This document shows positions 35,756 through 45,179 of a stretch of DNA of 64,000 nucleotides, piece after piece. Below the pieces are notes generated by a model. That model was given only the letters and a program-made list of their open reading frames with translations, was not told where the DNA came from and did no database searches. The translations under genes were made by a program, and so were the position numbers. This DNA comes from Haladaptatus sp. QDMS2 (GTDB lineage Archaea; Halobacteriota; Halobacteria; Halobacteriales; Halococcaceae), in NCBI RefSeq assembly GCF_029338295.1, contig NZ_CP119791.1, positions 1,116,001 to 1,180,000 on the forward strand, in the 5' to 3' direction. Every line of letters begins with the position of its first letter. The first letter of the stretch is position 1.

Positions 35756-37208
35756 CTAAAAGCTGTTTCTCGTCGACTGTACGCGGACGAAGGGGTAGTG
35801 GTCGAGGTACTCGACGAGGCGCGTGCTCCCGAGGTACCCACTTGGGGACTTCTCCAGTTCGATGTACTGGAGGCCATCTTTGAGGTACGTAGAGATCACC
35901 TGACGGGAGGTGTCTTCGAGGTAGGCGACGAACTGGTCTGAGACGAGTCGGGGGTTCATCACGTACGAGATGACGTCCTGTTCGCTGATGAGGTTCGCCT
36001 GCGACCACGTTCGCAGATTCCTGAGTTCCTGCTCGCCAATCGATTCGAAAAACGAGTGAGCGTGAACGGTCGCGAACAGCGGTCGATACCCCTTTCGGTC
36101 GAAGATCTCCTGGATTGCTTCCGTGGGTTCGTACTCACCGTCCTGGTAGACGAGGTGATTCTCGTGGATGGGATCGCGTTCGCTAATCATGTCCAGGATG
36201 AACAGGCGGTCTTCTGCCAGTAACGTGTCTACGTCGCCGATTTGTCGGTCGAACAGGGAACACAGACGGTCGACGTCCAGTTCGAGCGGCGGGATGACCG
36301 CGACTGCATAGCCCTCCTCGACCGCTTGCGTCTGGAGATTCGCGAGAAACGACCGGATGGTCGCGAGGCCGTCCGTTTTGAGTAGATTCACGCCGCCTTT
36401 TGGCACGCCGCCGCCGGTGAGGTCGTCGAGGCCGATGACTCCGGTCGAGAGCAGGTCGATGTCGAGGTAAGTGTTCGCGACGGTTTCGAGACGTGGGATG
36501 GTACGCAAACCTGTAGAAGTGAACTCAGTCGCGAACGTTCGCCGGTCGTGGTCCACCCCGCGCAGTTTGTTGATTTTCGTGAACAGGTGGTCTTCGCCGC
36601 CGACCATATCTCGCCACAGCGAAATGACGCCGTGGGTCTTGTACTGGATGCCGAGGTCCGTGTTCTCTGGATTGCGCTCTGCGGTCAACAGCGTCGTCGC
36701 CTCGAACTCGTTTGTAAAGAGGTGAATGAGGTCGAGAACCGCCCGTGAGAACAGCGCGTCGCCGTCGATAATCGGCCGAAGTGCGGTTATCGAGTCGAAG
36801 GCGACACGGTCTGCAGGACCAAAGTCGCGGAGATAGTTCGCGACGTGAGCGTTTTCGAACGGCACGGGAATTCCCTCCGTGACGTTCTCTCCGGCGAGCG
36901 TCGTCAACCGTAACGCGTCTGCGTTCTCGATGGTGCCCCCCAGGTTGGGTGTGGAGTGTTCCGATGGTCAATCCCTCGTGGTCGAGGTCGAATTCGAACG
37001 GTGCGAACGAATCCGCGATTTCGTCTAACGTCTGCTCGGTGCTGACGTAGACACACTGTTCTCCATCTCGGAGCCCTGTCTGGAGGTACTGCATCGCGAG
37101 CGTGCTCTTGCCGACACCGGGTTCGCCGGTGAGCAACACCGCTCGATTCTCTGGAATTCCCCCGCCCAGCGCCCTGTCTAACTCGACATCACCGATAGAA
37201 ACAAGCAT
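35756..37208 (-). pseudogene. KaiC-like RecA-superfamily ATPase, split by a frameshift
   Basis: From the ATG at 37208 the frame encodes a P-loop ATPase with Walker A GEPGVGKSTLAMQYL and the KaiC-type CVYVSTEQTLDEIAD. After EGLTIGTLHTQPG the frame is lost at a run of six C on the plus strand (36936-36941, G on the coding strand) and continues in the next frame as GTIENADALRL to the stop at 35756. Removing one base restores about 484 codons. The C-terminal half is a second KaiC-like domain whose Walker A is degenerate (VPKGGVNLLKTDGLATI). It may be a pseudogene, a homopolymer sequencing error, or a slippage-controlled gene. Confidence 0.8.
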
Positions 37209-37319
37209 GGCCAACAATTACCCCGGCGTAGCATAATGTTAGCTATTGTGACACTCACGATTGTTGGAAAATTGCTGTAGCAACGAAGCTTTTTGACCCA
37301 CGGCGGAGTGCTTCGATGC

Positions 37320-37856
37320 ATGCCAGGGGCTATCGTCCTCGAAGGGAAACGCGTCTCGCTCGCAACCGTAGAGGAAGACGACCTGGAGTTCCTGCGCGAC
37401 AACGTAAACCATCCGTCAGTGCGCGTGCCAGTGGGCCAGCAACTCCCAACCAACGGCTATCAGGAACGCCAGTACTTCGAGGAGATGAGTACGGACACGA
37501 GCATCGTCCAACTGCTCATCGTGAGCAACGACCGGCGCGTGGGCGTCGTCGAACTCGACCCCATCGACCGAGAGACAGGACAGGCGGAACTCGCCTACTG
37601 GCTCGTCCCCGACTATCAGGGGGAGGGTTATGCGAAGGCCGCAGTCGAACTGACCGTCGAATACGTCTTCGAGCAGCTGCGGATGCACCGCATTCAGGCC
37701 GCCGTGTTTTCGTTCAACGAAGCGTCGATGGGCCTACTCAAACGGCTCGGGTTCACCGAGGAGGGTGTTCACCGCGAGGACGTGTTCGTAAACGGCGCGT
37801 ACCACGACACCCACTACTTCGGTCTGCTCGAAGACGAGTGGCGAGCCGGACGCTGA
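37320..37856 (+). CDS. RimJ/RimL-type GNAT acetyltransferase
   Basis: 178 residues from the ATG at 37320. VVELDPIDRETGQAELAYWL then VPDYQGEGYAKAAVEL give the acetyl-CoA loop (Q/RxxGxA as QGEGYA), and NEASMGLLKRLGFTEEG is the C-terminal motif of the RimJ/RimL group, which acetylates N-termini or small amines. An upstream in-frame start at 37293 is less likely. It is divergent from the KaiC-like gene, and an AGCTTTTTGA box precedes it. Confidence 0.9.
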   Translation: MPGAIVLEGKRVSLATVEEDDLEFLRDNVNHPSVRVPVGQQLPTNGYQERQYFEEMSTDTSIVQLLIVSNDRRVGVVELDPIDRETGQAELAYWLVPDYQGEGYAKAAVELTVEYVFEQLRMHRIQAAVFSFNEASMGLLKRLGFTEEGVHREDVFVNGAYHDTHYFGLLEDEWRAGR

Positions 37857-37925
37857 GTCAGCGAGTCGTCTTGTCTTCGCGTCGCAACTCCTCGTCCGGC
37901 GTCGAAAGAACGTTCCCGGTGTGGG

Positions 37926-39419
37926 TTACTGCTGTGGGCTGTAGTTTGGCGCTTCGTCCGTAATCATCACGTCGTGTGGGTGGCCCTCGGTCTGTCCGGC
38001 CGAGGAGATACGGACGAATTCGGCGCGTTCTTTGAACTCCGGAATCGTGGAGGCTCCAACGTAGCCCATCCCGCTTTTCATGCCGCCGACGAGTTGGTGG
38101 AGTTCGCTCGCGAGACTACCCTTGTACGGCGTCGCCGCCTCGACACCTTCGGGGACGTATTCGTCTTCACCCTCAGGTTCGCCCTTCAGATAGCGGTCGC
38201 CGCCACCAGAGCGCATCGCGCCGACGCTGCCCATGCCGCGGTACTGCTTGTACTTCTTGCCGTTCATCGTGATGACGCGGCCCGGAGCCTCGTCGGTCCC
38301 GGCGAAATACGACCCGAGCATGACGGCGTCTGCGCCTGCGGCGAGCGCCTTGATGGCGTCACCAGAGTAGCGAATCCCGCCGTCTGCGATGACGGGGACG
38401 CCCTCGGGTGCGGCGACGTCTGCGACCTGCGCGATGGCCGTAATCTGTGGCATTCCCGCACCCGTGACGACGCGGGTCGTACAGATACTGCCAGGGCCGA
38501 TGCCGACCTTGATGCCATCTGCGAAGTCGACGATGGCCTCCGCGGCCTCTCGGGTACCGATGTTCCCGACGACGACGTCCGCCGATACGGACTCCTGAAT
38601 CTCGCGGGCGCTGTCGATGACGTTCAGGTTGTGCGCGTGTGCGCAGTCGATGAAGAGCACGTCCGCGCCGGCCTCGTCTGCGGCCGCTGCGCGGTCGAGT
38701 TCGAACGGGCCGACGGCCACGCCGACGACGAGGCTGCCGGTCTCGTCTCGGGCGGCGTTGTCGTACTCACGACGCTGGAGGATGCCCTGCATCGTCACGA
38801 GGCCGATGAGTTTGTTGTCGTCGTCCACGATTGGGACGCGCTCGATTTTGTGCTCGTACATGAGTTCGAGCGCCTCGCGTGCGGTGACGGCCTCCGTGGC
38901 GGTGATGACCTCGTCGGTCATCGCCTCGCGGACCTCGTCGCCCTCACCGACTTCGAGGTACGGGCGGACGTCCGTCGCGCTGATGATGCCGAGCACACAG
39001 TTCTCGTCGTCTACGACCGGTGCGCCACTGACTCCGCGCTGTTCCATGAGCTGGTCGACGGAGCGGATGGTCATGTCGGGATTCGCCGTGACGACTTCGC
39101 GGATGATGAGGTCGTCTGCGGCCTTGACGCGGTGTATCTCCTCGACCATCGTCTCGACGTCCATGTTTCGGTGGAGGACGCCGATGCCACCCTGTCGCGC
39201 CATCGCCGTCGCGAGGTCGCTTTCGGTGACCGTGTCCATCGCCGCGGAGAGCACGGGTACGTTGAGGGTGACGTTCTTCGATACGTGCGTTGCCACGTCC
39301 GCGTCGTCAGGTTCGACCCGACTCTCTTTGGGTCTAAGCAGGACGTCGTCGAACGTGAGCGCCTCTGGGACGCGTAACTTCTGGGAGAAAGGTTCGTCTT
39401 CGGGAACGTCGTTCGCCAT
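37926..39419 (-). CDS. guaB: IMP dehydrogenase
   Basis: 497 residues from the ATG at 39419. It catalyses the NAD-dependent oxidation of IMP to XMP, the committed step to GMP. The barrel begins [11 protein letters not shown], a CBS pair is inserted at about residues 95-215, the catalytic cysteine lies in [13 protein letters not shown], and the flap region is MGSVGAM...YVPEGVEA. The upstream in-frame 22 codons are unlikely. It is convergent with the GNAT gene with 69 bases between. No guaA is adjacent. Confidence 0.96.
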   Translation of the reverse strand: MANDVPEDEPFSQKLRVPEALTFDDVLLRPKESRVEPDDADVATHVSKNVTLNVPVLSAAMDTVTESDLATAMARQGGIGVLHRNMDVETMVEEIHRVKAADDLIIREVVTANPDMTIRSVDQLMEQRGVSGAPVVDDENCVLGIISATDVRPYLEVGEGDEVREAMTDEVITATEAVTAREALELMYEHKIERVPIVDDDNKLIGLVTMQGILQRREYDNAARDETGSLVVGVAVGPFELDRAAAADEAGADVLFIDCAHAHNLNVIDSAREIQESVSADVVVGNIGTREAAEAIVDFADGIKVGIGPGSICTTRVVTGAGMPQITAIAQVADVAAPEGVPVIADGGIRYSGDAIKALAAGADAVMLGSYFAGTDEAPGRVITMNGKKYKQYRGMGSVGAMRSGGGDRYLKGEPEGEDEYVPEGVEAATPYKGSLASELHQLVGGMKSGMGYVGASTIPEFKERAEFVRISSAGQTEGHPHDVMITDEAPNYSPQQ

Positions 39420-39892
39420 ATAAATCGTCAGCAATCGTCCCTCAAAAGCGTTGCGAGATTTACCCTCCATGCGGCCCCTACCCACGACGCCGACACCGCA
39501 CAGCCTTTGATAAACCGCTCGGGCAACGGAACGGAGTTTACGCCAACAGATAGACGAACGTCCACTAATTCTCCGAGAACGCGTGGGTTTGACTATCTTG
39601 AGAACGTCTCACGTTCGATTTTCGAGCGGCGTGGAACCATCTCTCACACAATATTTATGACTATCACGATTGTGGGTAGCGTATGGACGCTGCCAGTCCC
39701 ATCGCACGGAGTACGGCCGGTCAGAACAACGACAGTTCCGGCACCTTTACACTCATTAATGCGATGAAATCCATTTTTACACTGGCAGGATTCCCATCGG
39801 TTGGACTCTGGCGAAAACGCGACAGCGTTGATCGCCGGTATCGTCCTTCATATCGCCGTTTGGCCTATGGTGACGGCCACCAGTAGTCCGAA
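39420..39892. other. Intergenic region with a possible small frameshifted membrane protein
   Basis: An AATATTTATG box at 39649-39658 points to a leaderless ATG at 39683, which opens a 67-codon frame (39683-39886). Its tail is unconvincing. From about 39790 another frame reads ...DSGENATALIAGIVLHIAVWPMVTATSSPK, a membrane-like segment whose TGA overlaps the ATG of the next gene (ATGA). Together they could be one small membrane protein with a frameshift, translationally coupled to the DUF5794 gene. Otherwise I see nothing in these 470 bases. Confidence 0.35.
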
Positions 39893-40816
39893 ATGAGTAG
39901 TTCCCAACACCCAATCGCACTACGGTTAGAGCGGCAGGTGGGCGGCGCAGCCAAGTTACTCGTCACGGTGATGGCGCTGCCGCTCATCGATGGTATCTTT
40001 CCTGCACTCGTGCTCGCGGGAGCACTCGACAGTGTGACGGGCATCCTCGAAGTCGGTTTGCTCGTCTTCGGTGGCTCTGCGACCGTCGCGGTCATCCTCG
40101 CAGAAATGGACGGAACCCCGCGTGAACAGGCACAGACGATTCTCATCGTCGGGATTCCGCTCATCGCACTGGCTGCCCTCGAAGCAGCTCTCGCACCGAC
40201 CATCAAGAGCGTACTCATGCTCGACACCTTCGAGCGCTTCGCCGCGCTCGTCATCCTCGCCATCGCGGCGAAGACGGCGAGTGCCACCATCGGCGAGTAC
40301 CTGCCACGGCCGGGGGTCATCATCGGCCTCGGCCTCCTCGCCAGCCTCAACGTCTCCGGGTTCGAGTTCGCGCTCGCGCTGAACCCGGACCTCATCGTCC
40401 GGGCCGCGGCCGCCGCCGGCGTCGGCGTCGGATTTGCGCTCTCCATCGCGCTGCTCGGCCCGTGGCTGCGCGGCGTCGTGGACATCGACCGCTTCCGCTT
40501 CGGGAGCGCCGTCGCCCTCGGGATGCTACCACTCTCCATCCTGCACGTGCCCGGCGTCCCATCCGACGCACCAATCGCGCTCGCTGTCCTCGGCATCGCG
40601 ACCATCCTCGCGTTCGACCCGGACAACGCGACGATTCCAAAGCGCACCAAGACCACCGCGCCACCGGAAACGGAACCGGAGCCAGCACCCGAACCGACCG
40701 CCACCCGTCCACAGCCTGTCCACTCGCAGGCGGTCACCGACGGCGGCGACGACGAAGACGACTCGGGGGCCTACGGCTATCCCGGCGAATCCGAAAACCG
40801 GGCTCCGTGGCTCTGA
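39893..40816 (+). CDS. DUF5794-type haloarchaeal membrane protein
   Basis: 307 residues with about seven hydrophobic helices (roughly residues 20-250) and a C-terminal tail rich in Pro, Glu and Asp. It matches the haloarchaea-restricted group I know as DUF5794, of unknown function. The family name is from memory, not from a search. The next gene, of the DUF5795 type, follows 44 bases later on the same strand, and the two commonly occur together. Confidence 0.7.
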   Translation: MSSSQHPIALRLERQVGGAAKLLVTVMALPLIDGIFPALVLAGALDSVTGILEVGLLVFGGSATVAVILAEMDGTPREQAQTILIVGIPLIALAALEAALAPTIKSVLMLDTFERFAALVILAIAAKTASATIGEYLPRPGVIIGLGLLASLNVSGFEFALALNPDLIVRAAAAAGVGVGFALSIALLGPWLRGVVDIDRFRFGSAVALGMLPLSILHVPGVPSDAPIALAVLGIATILAFDPDNATIPKRTKTTAPPETEPEPAPEPTATRPQPVHSQAVTDGGDDEDDSGAYGYPGESENRAPWL

Positions 40817-40860
40817 CCGAGAGCGCTAACACTTAGGGGCACGCGCCCCACCGCTTTTCT

Positions 40861-41091
40861 ATGGCTGATAATCGTGTCGTGCAGGGTCGCATGGTCACGC
40901 CCAAACGACTCGCCGCACTCATCGAAGGCGACGACGTCATGGACGCAGAACCGATTCGCGACGCAGACCGCGAGTGCCCCGACTGCGGCGGCAACGTCCT
41001 CGAAGTGGGCTACATGCCCTCCGTCATGGAGTTCGTTACGGGCTGGAAGTGCCAGGACTGCGACTGGGCGGCAGACGACCGCGACGACTGA
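40861..41091 (+). CDS. DUF5795-type zinc-ribbon small protein
   Basis: 76 residues. CPDCGG (about residues 39-44) and CQDCDW (about 64-69) make a clear two-knuckle zinc ribbon in an acidic protein, of the haloarchaeal type I know as DUF5795. The function is unknown. An acidic C-terminus (AADDRDD) follows. It directly follows the DUF5794-type gene and may be co-expressed. Confidence 0.8.
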   Translation: MADNRVVQGRMVTPKRLAALIEGDDVMDAEPIRDADRECPDCGGNVLEVGYMPSVMEFVTGWKCQDCDWAADDRDD

Positions 41092-41098
41092 ACCGGCG

Positions 41099-41560
41099 CT
41101 ACTCCTCGATAAACACTAACTCCTGGTCCGCCGGCGGCGCGAGATACCCCGCCACGAGGCCGACCAGCGCGATGGTCACCCCGCCGAAGACGCTCCAGCC
41201 GACGACGAGCCACAGCCCCCCGTCGCGCAACATGAGTTCCGGAAACGGGACTGTCGTCGCCATGACGTACCCGACGCTCCAGTAGGCTCCCTCGATGAGT
41301 CCAGGCGTCGTCTTGAGCAGATAGAAGGTGAGCGCGAAGACGGCCCCGCCACAGAGGCCGCTCGCGAAGCCGTGGCTCGTCCGGTCGAACCCGTGTTCGC
41401 CGGCCAACCGCCCGGCGATGACCCCCCCGATAACGCCCGTGAGCGCCACGAGCACGAGGCTCTGGAGAAGTTGCCCACGGAGCGGCCAGGCGGCGTAGAG
41501 CACTCCGAGATAACTCGTCTGTGCGAGCGCCCCGAGGCCGATGGCACGGTAGTCGGGCAT
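41099..41560 (-). CDS. DUF5518-type haloarchaeal membrane protein
   Basis: 153 residues from the ATG at 41560 (the ATG at 41575 is an alternative). There are about four hydrophobic segments with glycine-rich helices (GVIGGVIAGRLAG, GLCGGAVFALTFYLL, FGGVTIALVGLVAGYL) in the pattern of haloarchaeal DUF5518-like proteins. The function is unknown. It is convergent with the zinc-ribbon gene. The family assignment is from memory. Confidence 0.6.
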   Translation of the reverse strand: MPDYRAIGLGALAQTSYLGVLYAAWPLRGQLLQSLVLVALTGVIGGVIAGRLAGEHGFDRTSHGFASGLCGGAVFALTFYLLKTTPGLIEGAYWSVGYVMATTVPFPELMLRDGGLWLVVGWSVFGGVTIALVGLVAGYLAPPADQELVFIEE

Positions 41561-41702
41561 TGGAGGCGATAGCAACCGCGGAGTGAAATATCATCCGCAG
41601 ATTTCTCAGGTAGCCGACGACGGAAATCCCGCGCACGCGGCGTGTTTTTCCGCCACTGAATCGAAACCACTTTAGGTGCCATTGTCCAACGGTGAGATGC
41701 GC

Positions 41703-41880
41703 GGGGTCGTGGCCAAGCCCGGCATGGCGACTGACTCCAGAGGTAACACGCTCGGTGACGACACTCCAGAACTGATATACAGAGCGCCCGACTGATCATC
41801 AGGCGCGTTGACGACCCTCTGGAGTACCGAGGCGTACCGGAGATATCAGTCGATCGGGGGTTCAAATCCCTCCGACCCCA
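41703..41880 (+). tRNA. tRNA-Trp (CCA) with 104-base intron
   Basis: Exons are 41703-41740 and 41845-41880. Acceptor GGGGTCG pairs with CGACCCC, anticodon stem ACTGA/TCAGT, anticodon CCA (41737-41739), discriminator A. The intron, 41741-41844, starts after position 37 as in other haloarchaeal tRNA-Trp genes, and the exon-intron junctions can form the bulge-helix-bulge substrate of the splicing endonuclease. It contains box C/D-like motifs (TGACGA 41756, CTGA 41772, TGATCA 41793, TTGA 41808). In Haloferax volcanii the equivalent intron guides methylation of C34 and U39. Confidence 0.93.
41741..41844 (+). ncRNA. tRNA-Trp intron with box C/D-like guide motifs
   Basis: After splicing, this 104-base RNA could act as a box C/D sRNA. 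TGACGA resembles box C, CTGA box D', TGATCA box C', and TTGA box D, in the right order. The established precedent is the H. volcanii pre-tRNA-Trp intron. I did not verify the guide-target pairing to C34 and U39 base by base. Confidence 0.6.
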
Positions 41881-42033
41881 CTCGCGCTTTTACCGGACTC
41901 AAATCGACAGACAGCGGAGCTTTTGTAATACTCTTTATCGAAATTCGCCGTTTGATGAAGCCGAAGCAATCTGTGCTCCCCGTCGTGTTGGGATAAGGGT
42001 TCGCAATTTGCGGTCCGGTGCGCGGTTCTGGTC

Positions 42034-42273
42034 TTACTGTGCGGGGACGCCGTACGGGACGGTCCGCTTCGGCTTGCGCTTTCTCAGGTAGAACGCGAGG
42101 ACGAGGAGGCCACCGATGATGGGCGGAATGAAAAACCCGATGAAGAAGCCCACGGCCCACATGTCGGCGGTGTCCATGTTGCGACCTCGACCGTCTCGGT
42201 AGATGAGGAACGCGCCGACCAGGGCAACCGCGAGGGCGACCGGTCCAGAGAGGGAGATGTGTATACCAGCCAT
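42034..42273 (-). CDS. Small two-helix membrane protein
   Basis: 79 residues from the ATG at 42273. Two hydrophobic helices (about residues 6-24 and 38-62) and a basic C-terminus (YLRKRKPKR) place the ends in the cytoplasm. Two other ATGs lie just upstream (42282, 42312), but a TTATA box at 42297-42303 lies 24-30 bases before 42273, which supports the shorter start. Unknown function. Confidence 0.65.
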   Translation of the reverse strand: MAGIHISLSGPVALAVALVGAFLIYRDGRGRNMDTADMWAVGFFIGFFIPPIIGGLLVLAFYLRKRKPKRTVPYGVPAQ

Positions 42274-42296
42274 ACGATTCATACCCCGAAATGCGG

Positions 42297-42303
42297 TATA
42301 AGT
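42297..42303 (-). promoter_or_regulatory. TATA box of the 79-residue membrane protein gene
   Basis: Minus-strand CTTATAC, within AAAACTTATACC, is 24-30 bases upstream of the ATG at 42273 and decides between three possible start codons. Confidence 0.55.
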
Positions 42304-42399
42304 TTTGTTCAATCAGTTAACATACCGGGTGCTGGTGACGAAGCCGTCGCTGTGCGGTTTGCTTGCTAAAAAATGGAACCACGCGAGGGAGGAACCGAG

Positions 42400-43107
42400 T
42401 TATTCCTGGACGATGAAGCCGCCTGCGGCCTCCAGAATCTCGTCCTTCGATTTCGCTTCGTCGAAGGCGGCGGGGAAGGGGTCTGCGCCGTTCAAGAGGT
42501 TCAGGTAGGAGGCGTGACGGGCTTCGACGGTCGCGATGGTTGCGCCAGCGGTGACCAGTTCTTTGTTCTCGATTTTGTTGATTGCACCGTCGTAGGCGGA
42601 GACGCCGGTGTTTTCGAGGACTTGCGCGATGGCGAGAAACTCTTCAGGGGTTTCGAAGCCGAATTCGTATTCGAGTTCGGGGACGGGGTCGCCGCCGAGG
42701 TCGGTGATGACCTGCGTGAGGACTTCAGTGTGGGTCGATTCGTGGTCGCCGATGTCCACGATGTTGTTGTAGACGTCCTTGCGGACGCGGGCGCTGAAGC
42801 CGTTCAGGGTCTTGCAACGCTCGAAGTCCGTACTACAGAACTGCTCTACGCCGCGGCGGTAGAACACGTCTTCTAAGTGTTCGAGCGTGAGAGCGAAGTT
42901 GAGCACGTCCACGTCGGTTGGTGCGTCTTCGTCCTCCTCCTGTGCGCCTGCGGTCCCGACTGCGCTGCCACCCATACCGAGGAGGACAACGCCTGCGGCC
43001 GTCCCCTTCGTGAGGAAATCACGGCGGGAGGTGAGTCGGTCGTTTACTGCGCTAATCGCGTGCTGCATCGCGGAGACACCGTCGTTCTCGGCTGGATTGG
43101 TAGCCAT
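42400..43107 (-). CDS. Tat-exported ferritin-like domain protein
   Basis: 235 residues. SRRDFLTKGTAAGVVLLG (Arg28-Arg29) is a Tat signal, preceded by an acidic leader of about 25 residues. The mature part is a Ferritin_2-like four-helix protein with recurring LEHLEDVFYRR, DIGDHESTHTEVL and ATVEARHASYLN segments that hold the Glu/His of a di-iron-like site. Such haloarchaeal and cyanobacterial proteins occur in stress or desiccation responses; enzyme activity is unproven. The upstream 230 bases are AT-rich with several TATA-like tracts. Confidence 0.87.
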   Translation of the reverse strand: MATNPAENDGVSAMQHAISAVNDRLTSRRDFLTKGTAAGVVLLGMGGSAVGTAGAQEEDEDAPTDVDVLNFALTLEHLEDVFYRRGVEQFCSTDFERCKTLNGFSARVRKDVYNNIVDIGDHESTHTEVLTQVITDLGGDPVPELEYEFGFETPEEFLAIAQVLENTGVSAYDGAINKIENKELVTAGATIATVEARHASYLNLLNGADPFPAAFDEAKSKDEILEAAGGFIVQE

Positions 43108-43339
43108 TGTCTGTAACTCCGCTCGAATCGATGGCGAAGCGCTTGAAAGGAATTTGCCAGACTCTCACCCAAATTCCACACAAATGTCTCCAAACGGGCC
43201 GAATATATGCACAAAATATTTTGAATTACCATATTTTTTGTGTTTCGCGGTTGGAATACACGTTCCCCGCCTCTGTGCGGAATCGTGCCTCCGACCGCCC
43301 ATACATACAAAGCCTCAGTAATCGTATCTCCGATACTAC

Positions 43340-44158
43340 ATGCGGGCGCTGGGTTACCGCACAGCAGTCGTCGTCGCAGACCTCGCAGCCCTCGCTTCGG
43401 TGGCTGGCGTCCTCGTCGCGGCGTATCTATTCCTTCCAGTTGCCATCCAAGAGCAGTTGACGCTGACTCACGACGCGATTCGACCAGTGGCGTTGCTCAC
43501 AGCGTCGTACGTCCACCTCTCGGCTGCCCACCTCTGGAACAACGTCGTCGGGTTCGCGAGCGTGTCCGTGGTCGTCTATCTCACGTGCCTCCTCCTTCGA
43601 AGACGCCGATGGTTCTGGACGACGTCGCTCTGTTTCCTGGTCGCCGTTCCGATACTCGTCTCACTGTCGAGCTACGCGCTGCTCGCCACCGCACATCCCG
43701 GTGCAGTCCGTATCGAGAGCAAAGGATTCTCCGGCGTCGTCGCCGCTTTCGGTGGATTCCTGTTCGTGACGCTCCTCGTCTGGGTGCGGACTCACTACTC
43801 GCGCGAACAGGCGCTCTACGTCGGCCAAATCGTTGCAATCGTGTTGCTCGCAGAACTCCTCATCATCTACGCCAGCACGCTCTCGATACTCGAACTCGGG
43901 TTGGTGAGTCTCGGCATCGGGTTGCCCCTCGGGGCACTTGGTTACCGAACGCTCGGGCCGACGGCGGCAATTCGCACGCGCCACACCGTTTTCGACGTCG
44001 GATTCGTCGTCCTCGTCTGCGCGATGCTCGCGGCGCTCGTCTACGGACTGTTTCCGGCCCAGATCGTCGCTTCCGGGGCTGTGACGAACGTGTACGCCCA
44101 CTTCGCCGGATTCGTCTGGGGTGTGCTGTTCGCGTGGCTGCTCGAAAAAGTGGCGTGA
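43340..44158 (+). CDS. Rhomboid-family intramembrane serine protease
   Basis: 272 residues with about seven transmembrane helices. Rhomboid features are ASYVHLSAAHLWNNVVGF (the HxxxHxxxN helix, with H59, H64 and N68), GFSG with Ser131 as the likely nucleophile, and AHFAGFVWG with His254 as the base. It would cleave transmembrane substrates in the lipid bilayer; the substrate is unknown. It is divergent from the ferritin-like gene, with an AT-rich spacer of 230 bases. Confidence 0.88.
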   Translation: MRALGYRTAVVVADLAALASVAGVLVAAYLFLPVAIQEQLTLTHDAIRPVALLTASYVHLSAAHLWNNVVGFASVSVVVYLTCLLLRRRRWFWTTSLCFLVAVPILVSLSSYALLATAHPGAVRIESKGFSGVVAAFGGFLFVTLLVWVRTHYSREQALYVGQIVAIVLLAELLIIYASTLSILELGLVSLGIGLPLGALGYRTLGPTAAIRTRHTVFDVGFVVLVCAMLAALVYGLFPAQIVASGAVTNVYAHFAGFVWGVLFAWLLEKVA

Positions 44159-44161
44159 ACG

Positions 44162-44443
44162 TTAGGCGGCGGGAATCGGTTTGCGCTCTTTCACCGGTCG
44201 CTCCGGCATCGTGTGGATGACGACCTTCGCGTCGGTGGCGTTTCGTTCTGCTGGGAGGACGGAGATGGGTTCGGGAATCAACGCCGCTAACTCCTCGATG
44301 GAATCGACCGTAATCACCCAGATGTTGCGGTAGACGGTGGTTTTCAGGTGGGCGCGACACGACATAGTCGCCCCGGGGACGATTGGTTCGTCACCAGCTA
44401 CCGGTGAGCGCGTCGCGTCCTCGCGTTCGATTTCTACGTACAT
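44162..44443 (-). CDS. Small conserved haloarchaeal protein, unknown function
   Basis: 93 residues from the ATG at 44443; the frame continues upstream into unlikely sequence that overlaps the peroxiredoxin gene. The predicted protein is soluble with a proline-rich C-terminus (HTMPERPVKERKPIPAA) and a central ATMSCRAHLKTTVYRNIWV strand. No family recognised. Its start lies 58 bases beyond the stop of the peroxiredoxin-like gene, so the two are probably co-transcribed. Confidence 0.65.
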   Translation of the reverse strand: MYVEIEREDATRSPVAGDEPIVPGATMSCRAHLKTTVYRNIWVITVDSIEELAALIPEPISVLPAERNATDAKVVIHTMPERPVKERKPIPAA

Positions 44444-44501
44444 GGGTTTCGTCGCTGCGTGTGGTACACGCAGGAATGTCGAATATAGGCGCGCAAGCGG
44501 C

Positions 44502-45179
44502 TTAGCTTTCGCTCTGGTGTCTGGCGATTTCTCGAAGCGTCGTCGTGTGGACGCGCGGGTCGGGGAAGTCCTCGCAGTACTGATAGCGGTAGGCCAGTTG
44601 GATGACACCGTCGCTATCAACGATGAACTCTCCGGGGAGTTGCCAGCCGTTATCCACGAGCGGGCGGCCCGATTGATGGCGGGTTTCCGCGAGTTCGGCA
44701 CCGGCCTCGGGGTCACGGCGAATCAACTCGGGTGACGCGTCGTAGAACACCTGGGTTGGAATTCCCTCAAGGAGGCCGTAATCGACGTACGTCTTCAGCT
44801 CGACGTCACAGAGAATCGGACACGAGATACCGTGTTCTTTGACGTACGCGGCGGCACGCACTGGCTCACCCTGGCCGACAATCACCACCGACGCGCCCGC
44901 ATCGACGTACGCTGCGATTTCTTCCTTCAGCCGGGCGGCCCGTTCGACGCCACAGCCACAGCCGAACTGACGCCAGAAGAGGATGAGCGCAGGGTCGCCA
45001 GTCCAGAACTCGCTCAGCGTTCGGGAGTTCCCCATGTGGTCTTGTAAGGTCACATCCGGCGCGGGGTCGCCAACTTGCACCGGGAGCACCGTCCATCGCG
45101 TGCGGGTTGGCCCCCGTTCGAACCCTGTTCGCCACTCGTGTTCCGCATCGTCTAGCTGCCGACCGAATTCACTGCTCAT
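44502..45179 (-). CDS. Peroxiredoxin-like (AhpC/TSA) family protein
   Basis: 225 residues from the ATG at 45179. The thioredoxin-fold segment has PALILFWRQFGCGCGVERAARL, in which the CxC pair occupies the place of the peroxidatic or CxxC cysteine, as in the AhpC/TSA_2 (FAM213/SelU-like) group; a second possible cysteine pair is GISCPILCD. The family reduces peroxides or acts as a thiol-disulfide protein, and the exact substrate is unknown. The N-terminal 40 residues are an acidic extension. Confidence 0.8.
   Translation of the reverse strand: MSSEFGRQLDDAEHEWRTGFERGPTRTRWTVLPVQVGDPAPDVTLQDHMGNSRTLSEFWTGDPALILFWRQFGCGCGVERAARLKEEIAAYVDAGASVVIVGQGEPVRAAAYVKEHGISCPILCDVELKTYVDYGLLEGIPTQVFYDASPELIRRDPEAGAELAETRHQSGRPLVDNGWQLPGEFIVDSDGVIQLAYRYQYCEDFPDPRVHTTTLREIARHQSES

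Noticed and set aside
36525-36936. The continuation of the KaiC-like upstream frame past the G run
   Set aside because: After the run the frame turns into basic low-quality sequence, while the other frame continues the ATPase domains.
37974-39377. A 467-codon frame opposite guaB
   Set aside because: It mirrors guaB, which has all IMP dehydrogenase motifs; no independent domain is visible.
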